Positions 6,911 to 10,935 of a DNA stretch of 10,935 nt are shown here, in pieces. The DNA lies in the NCBI GenBank assembly GCA_041477005.1, contig JBGOUJ010000215.1:1-10935 (forward strand), given 5' to 3'. A program made the position numbers and the translations under genes. The notes below the pieces were generated by a model. The model made no database searches. It was not told the origin of the DNA and was given only the letters and a program-made list of their open reading frames with translations. Position 1 is the first letter of the stretch. Every line of letters begins with the position of its first letter. This DNA is from JBGOUJ01 sp041477005. Lineage in GTDB: Bacteria > Acidobacteriota > Terriglobia > Bryobacterales > JACQDG01.

Positions 6911-7488
6911 CCCGCATCCCGGCCAACGAGAACCTGGAGCGGGACATCGCGGAGTTGTTGACGCGGCCAGTGGGAAGACCGAGCCACAAGCCCTTGGTCG
7001 AGTACAAGAGCTTTCTCTACCAGGCGGCCAGTTGGAAGAAGGCCCGGAGAGTGGTAGCCAAGGTGGAGCATCACCAGGGCGAGCTGTTCCCGCGAGTGGG
7101 CTTCATCGTCACGAACTTGAGCCTACCGAGCCGGACGGTAGTGCGGTTCTACAACAAGCGCGGGACAGCCGAACAATGGATCAAGGAAGGCAAGCAGGCA
7201 ACGCATTGGACCCGGCTGTCGTGTCATCGGTTCCGGGCCAACGAGGTGCCCTTGCAGTTGAGCATGCTGGCCTACAACCTGGGCAACCTGTGGCGCCGGC
7301 TGGTGCTGCCGAAGAGGATTGACCGCTGGTCGCTGACCAGCTTGCAACAAAGGTTGGTGAAGACCGGCGGCCGGTTGGTCAAACATGCCCGGTACTATTG
7401 GCTCCTGCTGGCCGAGGGGCATCTGACGCGGCGGGTGTTCGGTGCGATGCTGCGGAGGATCTGGGCGCTGCCGGCGCCGGCGGGGTAG
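6910..7488 (+). pseudogene. IS1380-family transposase, 3' remnant
   Basis: About 193 codons match the C-terminal part of IS1380-type DDE transposases: RIPANENLERDIAELLTRPV, VVAKVEHHQGELFPRVGFIV, and FYNKRGTAEQWIKEGK, then TRLSCHRFRANEVPLQLSML and LAYNLGNLWRRL. The stretch Y-x2-R-x3-E-x6-K (around 7150-7194) is the YREK signature that holds the catalytic glutamate. The N-terminal half, with both catalytic aspartates, is missing, so it cannot transpose by itself. The recognisable part begins within a few bases of the upstream gene's TAG, so the deletion or insertion endpoint is at about 6910. The frame is open to TAG at 7486-7488. It has no start codon of its own. Confidence 0.88.
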
Positions 7489-7708
7489 CCAAGGCGGTTG
7501 GGAGCAGAGAATCGTTGAGGAAGGAAGCTCCAGACGGTGAGGTGTCTGAGAAATGGCCTCGGGAAGAGGCTGTCCAGGTGCGCCCCCCTACCCCGGCCGG
7601 CCAGAACTGGTGGTCTTGGGGCGGCCAGAGGCAGACTGGGGCGAAAAACCGGGCTTCAACAGCCCACCCAGAGGCGGTCGGGTGTATACTGCCAACCGAC
7701 TGGGAACC

Positions 7709-7714
7709 TATAAT
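7709..7714 (+). promoter_or_regulatory. Possible -10 box (TATAAT) reading into the DUF3303 gene
   Basis: A consensus TATAAT stands about 95 bp before the DUF3303 start. The region 16-18 bp upstream (around 7685-7692, TATACT/TACTGC) is a poor -35 box. If active, the IS remnant's end supplies the promoter. This is sequence resemblance only. Confidence 0.3.
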
Positions 7715-7736
7715 GGAAATCCCGGTTTTATCCAGG

Positions 7737-7758
7737 TCAGCCTAAACAAGAGTTAGCG
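7737..7758 (+). other. Possible half attC site (L' and R' boxes) upstream of the DUF3303 gene
   Basis: CCTAAACAAGAGTTAG (7741-7756) resembles the L'-R' half of an aadA-type attC (CTTAACTCAAGCGTTAG) with a one-base gap and two changes. The core box reads GTTAGCG at 7752-7758, which keeps GTTAG but departs from GTTRRRY in the last two bases. No matching R''/L'' half lies upstream; that stretch is IS-derived. It is the left boundary expected if the DUF3303 gene is a cassette ending in the attC at 8222-8286. The resemblance is short and could be chance. Confidence 0.3.
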
Positions 7759-7809
7759 CGCTCAAGCAGCAGTCGTTCGAGGACATCAACGCAATAGAGG
7801 AGGATGCCG

Positions 7810-8124
7810 ATGAAGTACATGATCAGTTGGTTCGAACGCCCACAGGGTTCGCCTGCGGAGTACGAGAATGCGCAGAAGCGGATCCTTGATGTGTTCGGTC
7901 AATGGAAAGCGCCCGCAAATTTCAAGATCGAGGTGTTTGTCGTGCGCGTGGGTGAGTGGGGTGGGCACATGTTGGTGGACTGCGACGATCCGGTGGCGGT
8001 TCACAAGGTTTGCTCGACGTTCCCTGCATTTGAATTCCAGGCGCGCCCGGTGGTTGCCGTCGAGGACGCAGTCCGGGTCGAACTCGAAGCCATCGCCTGG
8101 CGCGATGGACTGAAAGGCAAGTGA
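7810..8124 (+). CDS. DUF3303 small protein
   Basis: 104 residues. Start ATG at 7810 rather than 7804: the strong Shine-Dalgarno GAGGAGG (7797-7803) touches the 7804 ATG directly but stands 6 nt from 7810, and MKYMISW is the expected beginning. The sequence fits the DUF3303 ferredoxin-like (dimeric alpha-beta barrel type) domain: KYMISWF, then FGQWKAPANFKIEVFVVRVG, GGHMLVDCDDPVAVHK, and FEFQARPVVAVEDAV, closing with EAIAWRDG. The function is unknown; no signal peptide, so cytosolic. It lies between an IS remnant and an attC site 97 nt downstream, in the orientation expected of a cassette gene. The family call is good; the cassette status is inference. Confidence 0.88.
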   Translation: MKYMISWFERPQGSPAEYENAQKRILDVFGQWKAPANFKIEVFVVRVGEWGGHMLVDCDDPVAVHKVCSTFPAFEFQARPVVAVEDAVRVELEAIAWRDGLKGK

Positions 8125-8221
8125 CATCCGAGAGGATCACATCGCACTCAGCTCGTGTGAACCAGCGACACTATCTGCCTTTTGGCGGTGGCCAGCGTCT
8201 TCGCACTTCGGCCGGACCGCG

Positions 8222-8286
8222 GGCTAACCCTTCGCTCAACCGGACGGCCTACGGCCGCTGGCCGCCGGTTAGCTCGAGCGTTAGAT
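8222..8286 (+). other. Integron attC recombination site
   Basis: R'' GGCTAAC (8222-8228) and R' GTTAGAT (8280-8286, a full GTTRRRY match) bracket the site and share a 5-bp CTAAC/GTTAG pairing. Inside, AACCGG (8238-8243) pairs with CCGGTT (8265-8270), and CGGC (8245-8248) with GCCG (8261-8264). The A at 8244 is left unpaired, at the same place as the extrahelical A in the aadA attC (CCGaCG). TTCGCTCAACC and TTAGCTCGAGCGTTAGAT closely follow the aadA pattern TTCGTTCAAGC and TTAACTCAAGCGTTAGAT. A second small hairpin (CGGCC/GGCCG) fills the terminal structure. R'' has one mismatch to RYYYAAC. No integrase is in the window, so this is a lone site, probably of the kind called CALIN or a single attC0. 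Confidence 0.85.
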
Positions 8287-8386
8287 GGCACGCGTTTCCT
8301 GTTTAAGGGAGAGCGAGCACTGGTAGGGCGATAGGCCGCTGAGCCCCTGGGTAAAGAAGAAAAGAGCGCCCCCTTAATCCAAAGGT
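8287..8386. other. 100 bp after attC without a recognisable feature
   Basis: Between the attC and the small minus-strand open frame I see no gene, repeat or promoter I can support. The open frames that cross it have arginine-rich, motif-free translations. Confidence 0.3.
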
Positions 8387-8482
8387 TCACTGCCGGTCCG
8401 GGTCGAGATCGGCGATGGAAGCTAACATCAGCTCATCGAGCAAACATTTCGCCTGGTTGAGATACACTTCTAGTCTTGCCAT
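8387..8482 (-). CDS. Very short open frame (31 aa), possibly a gene fragment
   Basis: On the minus strand ATG at 8482-8480 opens 31 codons (MARLEVYLNQAKCLLDELML, then ASIADLDPDRQ) to TGA at 8389-8387. The frame continues upstream without a start to a TAA at 8539-8537 (SHFYLLLGHKTEPEVRDA). The translation has an amphipathic helical look and balanced charge, unlike the shadows around it, so it may be the tail of a decayed gene. The composition is visibly less GC-rich than the flanking genes. I recognise no family and there is no Shine-Dalgarno. Confidence 0.25.
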   Translation of the reverse strand: MARLEVYLNQAKCLLDELMLASIADLDPDRQ

Positions 8483-8535
8483 TGCGTCTCTGACTTCAGG
8501 TTCGGTTTTGTGCCCTAAGAGGAGATAAAAATGAG

Positions 8536-8733
8536 ATTAGTGGCCATGTTCACTGCCATGCCATCGTGAAGCAGGTGGATCCGTCCGAGTGGTCTTCGCC
8601 TCCATGGGAGGCCCGGCTGGTGGAAAAACCCGGACTTGGAAAGGTGCTGGTCGGACGCGGCGCCGTAAACACGAAGGGACCGCAGTCGGCGTTTCTCGCC
8701 GCGCTACACGCGTTCAAAGCCGCCGGGCGCAGA
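8536..8733 (+). pseudogene. Fragment of an M20-family metallopeptidase gene
   Basis: The frame reads ISGH, a divergent stretch, then VDPSEWSSPPWEARLVEKPG and LGKVLVGRGAVNTKGPQSAF, then LAALHAFKAAGRR. This matches the M20 dipeptidase pattern around the metal site (GHYDVQPVDPxEW ... GRGAxDxKGP). The metal-binding YD after GH is replaced, about four residues are inserted there, and the GRGA(D)xKG aspartate is Asn. The homology stops at about residue AAGRR (8733), though the frame runs on to TAA at 8812-8814. About 60 residues out of some 450 remain, so it is non-functional debris. GAGGAG with an ATG at 8531 precedes it, but that ATG is in another frame and gives only 12 codons. Confidence 0.7.
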
Positions 8734-8810
8734 TCGAGTACCTATACGAGCTGGCTGCAGTGGGTTGAAACTTGGGACGCGCTGAGCAGCGTATTTGCGA
8801 ATACCCCGGA

Positions 8811-10157
8811 CTAATCGAGTTGGGTTCTAAAACCTTCCTTGCTCCGGCTGCTGCGCTCGGCCCGCTGGCGCAGCAGCCGGAACACCACCCAGACCAGGCC
8901 CGCCAGGATCAAGATCAGCAGCAGCCAGCGCATCACACTGGCCAGCAGAGCGGCGTTGAGCGCCGGCCAGTGGAACTGGAACTTACGCAAACGATCCGCT
9001 CGTTCGATCATCCAATGCCAGCCCGTGTGGGCCACCAGCGCCGACAGGATGATGGTTCCCATCCGCTCGGCGACAACAAACTTGAAAAGAGCGTCCAGCA
9101 GAGGGACGAGCAGTAACAGGACGAGAAGTTGGCCAAGCTCGACGCCGATGTTGAAGGAGAGCAACGAGGTCAGCAGGTGGGACCCGGCGAACTGCAGCGT
9201 CTCGCGGAGGGCGAACGAGAAGCCGAAGCCGTGAACGAGGCCGAATCCGAACGCGATCATCCAGCGGCGGTGGGGAGTGCTCCCGCCGACGATGTTCTCG
9301 AGCGCCATGTACACGATGGACATCGCGATCAGCGTTTCGATGAGCGGCGGAAACCAGAGCGGGTCCGGCGCGAGGTTGTAGGCAGACGCCAGCAGCGTGA
9401 ACGAGTGGGCAATGGTGAACGCCGTGACGACCAGGACCAGGGCGCGGAAGCGGCGAAAGGGGATCACCAGGCAAAACAGAAACAACAGGTGGTCGGCGCC
9501 GTCCAGGATGTGGAAGAACCCCAGCTCGACGAACCGGCGGGCTGCCTGATGCCAGCGAGGGTCGAGGGGGACCCGGCCCGGATCGCCGAGGAACTCATAG
9601 GCGCGGACCGCGCCGCCGGGCGGCAGGAACCGAAGCACGGTGACTACACGCGCCGCCAGCCGTTCCAGCCCGGGGCGGATCGAAAACGCGGAACGATCGG
9701 ACTGAATGGGATACTCCAGCAGCACGTCGAACAGCACCTGGTTCCAGAAGACGTTCGCGCTGTCAGCGAGTCTCGGTCCGGTGACGTGCACCAGCGCTTC
9801 CTCGAATGACGCGAAGGACCGGTCGGACTCGAGCGACACTTGGGTCGCGAGGATTCGGGGCTGCGGCAAGCGGGTCTCGCCTTCGTAGATTTCAACGAAG
9901 TTGGAGATCCACACGGTCGCGGCGTCCGGGAGCAGGGGAGCCAGTTTCCCAATGTCGAGATAGCCCCGTTCCTGTTCCGGGAAATCCAGGTCGCGGATGG
10001 CTTTGAGCGGTACGCGAACCAGCAGTTGCAGGCGCCCGCCGGCCGGTTTGACGAAGGCCTGGACGGTGAGGTCGCTGGGGATGTCGTGCGCCGCGGCGCT
10101 ACCCGCGTGGGCGAGGAACAACGCCAGCAGAAATCGAGACGGGCGAAAGGGGCACAA
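8811..10157 (-). CDS. HupE/UreJ-2-type membrane protein with N-terminal extracytoplasmic domain
   Basis: 448 residues. A signal peptide (FLLALFLAHAGSAAA, cut near residue 23) is followed by an extracytoplasmic beta-rich domain (about 24-205) and then about seven membrane helices. The membrane part has the HupE/UreJ-2 motifs: FFHILDGADHLLFLFCL (H216, D219, D222, H223), FTIAHSFTLL (H251), ETLIAMSIVYMALEN, FGFGLVHGFGFSFAL (H309), FNIGVELGQ (E340), and AHTGWHWM (H377, H381). These His/Asp/Glu residues suggest a metal-handling membrane protein. HupE and UreJ relatives take up nickel, but many long homologues have no known substrate. No hydrogenase or urease gene is in view. Start TTG at 10157 with AGAAGGG about 7 nt upstream; no ATG or GTG fits. 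A basic tail ends at TAG 8813-8811, which overlaps the convergent M20 frame's stop. Confidence 0.9.
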   Translation of the reverse strand: MCPFRPSRFLLALFLAHAGSAAAHDIPSDLTVQAFVKPAGGRLQLLVRVPLKAIRDLDFPEQERGYLDIGKLAPLLPDAATVWISNFVEIYEGETRLPQPRILATQVSLESDRSFASFEEALVHVTGPRLADSANVFWNQVLFDVLLEYPIQSDRSAFSIRPGLERLAARVVTVLRFLPPGGAVRAYEFLGDPGRVPLDPRWHQAARRFVELGFFHILDGADHLLFLFCLVIPFRRFRALVLVVTAFTIAHSFTLLASAYNLAPDPLWFPPLIETLIAMSIVYMALENIVGGSTPHRRWMIAFGFGLVHGFGFSFALRETLQFAGSHLLTSLLSFNIGVELGQLLVLLLLVPLLDALFKFVVAERMGTIILSALVAHTGWHWMIERADRLRKFQFHWPALNAALLASVMRWLLLILILAGLVWVVFRLLRQRAERSSRSKEGFRTQLD

Positions 10158-10220
10158 AACCTGTTCCCTTCTGAGCCGAATCGTGTATCATAGCTTACGC
10201 CGAATCAGGAAGGAAGAACC
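10158..10220. promoter_or_regulatory. 63-bp divergent spacer between the HupE-like and NHL genes
   Basis: It must hold both ribosome binding sites (AGAAGGG for the minus gene; two AGGA boxes at 10207-10214 for the plus gene) and probably both promoters. TATCAT at 10186-10191 could be a plus-strand -10 box; the -35 region (TTCCCT around 10164-10169) is poor. Such a short spacer implies overlapping or shared control of the two genes. Confidence 0.35.
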
Positions 10221-10935
10221 ATGCGGACATACTATAAAGGCGCGATCTTTGTGGCGGTCCTTGGCGCCCTCGGGGCCGGCTCCGCCGTGCTCCAAAAAAG
10301 GGCGGTGGTCGAGGCCGCCGCCGTCCAGGCTCCACGGTTTGAAGTGGACCCGATGTGGCCGAAGCCGTTGCCGAACCACTGGGTGATCGGCGCCACGATC
10401 GGCGTGGCCGCGGATTCGAATGACCACATCTGGATCATTCACCGCGAGGGCTCGCTCGAAGCCAAGGAAAAATACCTGCTGTCGAACCCGCCTGCCTCCG
10501 ACTGCTGCGCTCCCGCCCCGCCCATCCTCGAGTTCAATGAGGCCGGCGACCTCATCGGGCATTGGGGCGGCCCGGGCCAAGGCTACGACTGGCCGGCGTC
10601 GAACCACGGGATCGACGTCGACTACAAGGGCAACGTCTGGATCGGCGGGAACGGCCGCGGCCAGCAGGCGGCCGCCCTTCCCAAGGACGAGAGCAAGATG
10701 GGCGCGGGAACGGTCCACGACAGCATGGTCCTGAAGTTCACGCAAAGCGGCAAGTTCCTGATGCAGATCGGCAAGCCCAACAAGAGCAAGGGCAGCAACG
10801 ACACCGAAAATCTCAAGCTGCCGGCCAAGACGCTGGTCGACCCCAAGACCAATGAGCTCTACGTCGCCGATGGCTACGGGAATCGGCGGGTGATCGTCTA
10901 CGACGCGGACACCGGCAAGTATAAGCGGCACTGGG
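10221..10935 (+). CDS. Exported NHL-repeat beta-propeller protein (amidating-lyase-like), 5' part; runs off the right edge
   Basis: ATG at 10221 with AAGGA (10210-10214) 6 nt upstream. The 238 visible codons start with a signal or anchor (AIFVAVLGALGAGSAVL). They continue with propeller blades: FEVDPMWPKPLPNHWVIGAT, IGVAADSNDHIWIIHR, LEFNEAGDLIGHWGGPGQGY, HGIDVDYKGNVWIGGNGRGQ, LKFTQSGKFLMQIGKP, and LYVADGYGNRRVIVYDADTG. The blade pattern (D-x-x-G-N-V-W and F-D-x-x-G) is that of NHL propellers related to peptidyl-alpha-hydroxyglycine alpha-amidating lyase, a group common as exported proteins of unknown substrate in soil bacteria. A CC pair (SDCCAPAPP) between blades one and two could form a disulphide or a metal site. 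No stop is reached. The function is unknown. Confidence 0.88.
   Translation, partial: MRTYYKGAIFVAVLGALGAGSAVLQKRAVVEAAAVQAPRFEVDPMWPKPLPNHWVIGATIGVAADSNDHIWIIHREGSLEAKEKYLLSNPPASDCCAPAPPILEFNEAGDLIGHWGGPGQGYDWPASNHGIDVDYKGNVWIGGNGRGQQAAALPKDESKMGAGTVHDSMVLKFTQSGKFLMQIGKPNKSKGSNDTENLKLPAKTLVDPKTNELYVADGYGNRRVIVYDADTGKYKRHW

Larger units (their letters stand above)
7489..7809. mobile_element. Non-coding tail of the IS remnant and leader of the DUF3303 gene
   Basis: This stretch of 321 bases holds no gene I can support. The first part (to about 7735) is probably the 3' non-coding end of the IS1380-type element; GGAAATCCCGGTTTTATCC near 7715-7732 may be its right terminal repeat. The left end is lost, so the inverted repeat cannot be confirmed. 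It is followed by a perfect TATAAT (7709-7714), an attC-like half site (7737-7758) and the ribosome binding site at 7797-7803. Confidence 0.4.

Noticed and set aside
8419..8459. Second attC-like site (GCTAAC ... GTTGAG)
   Set aside because: The stretch between the boxes does not pair, the L boxes are absent and the right box misses GTTRRRY.
9129..9809. 226-codon plus-strand open frame opposite the HupE-like gene
   Set aside because: Charged, low-complexity antisense of membrane helices; no start signal or motif.
10188..10931. 247-codon minus-strand open frame opposite the NHL gene
   Set aside because: Mirror of propeller codons (repeated V-V-D-D/A-L patterns); the plus frame has the signal peptide, blades and Shine-Dalgarno.

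Overview
This is a GC-rich bacterial chromosome segment, most likely from a soil-type Acidobacteriota member. That assignment is inference. It rests on the N-terminal carboxypeptidase-regulatory domain joined to a TonB-receptor plug (an expanded family in that phylum), the DUF3142 lipoprotein paired with a large exported CGPxFP protein, an NHL beta-propeller of the amidating-lyase-like type, and short intergenic repeats of kinds I associate with acidobacterial genomes.

Layout. Positions 1-509 (minus) hold the 5' end of a TonB-dependent receptor. A 320-bp gap with no gene follows. From 830 to 6910 everything reads rightwards: coaD (coenzyme A synthesis), a class I aminotransferase of the aspartate/prephenate type, a type I mannose-6-phosphate isomerase, a DUF3142 lipoprotein, and a 755-residue exported helical protein whose start overlaps the DUF3142 stop (ATGA). 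The first two gaps in this run each carry a different short-repeat family, and a third lies over the start of the DUF3142 frame: TTTCAGC/GCTGACGGCTGA units around a 23-bp palindrome (1324-1448), a 34-bp-arm inverted repeat with a 10-bp internal period (2649-2732), and CTTTGCG units (3829-3865).

From about 6910 to 8810 the window is a patchwork of accessory DNA. It starts with the 3' part of an IS1380-family transposase abutting the previous stop codon. Next comes a small DUF3303 gene, followed by an integron attC site at 8222-8286. This site keeps the paired core boxes, the L boxes and the unpaired A seen in the aadA-type attC. A possible half attC sits just upstream of the DUF3303 gene. If it is real, the DUF3303 gene is a mobile gene cassette of about 528 bp whose left boundary has been damaged by the IS. 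A broken M20 peptidase gene and a 31-codon open frame fill the rest.

The right end returns to ordinary genes. A HupE/UreJ-2-type membrane protein (minus, 8811-10157) is divergent, across a 63-bp spacer, from the 5' end of an exported NHL-propeller protein (10221 to the window edge).

The best candidates for something undescribed are the lone attC with its DUF3303 cassette and the translationally coupled DUF3142/CGPxFP exported pair. Nothing here looks like a phage-defence island or a CRISPR array.
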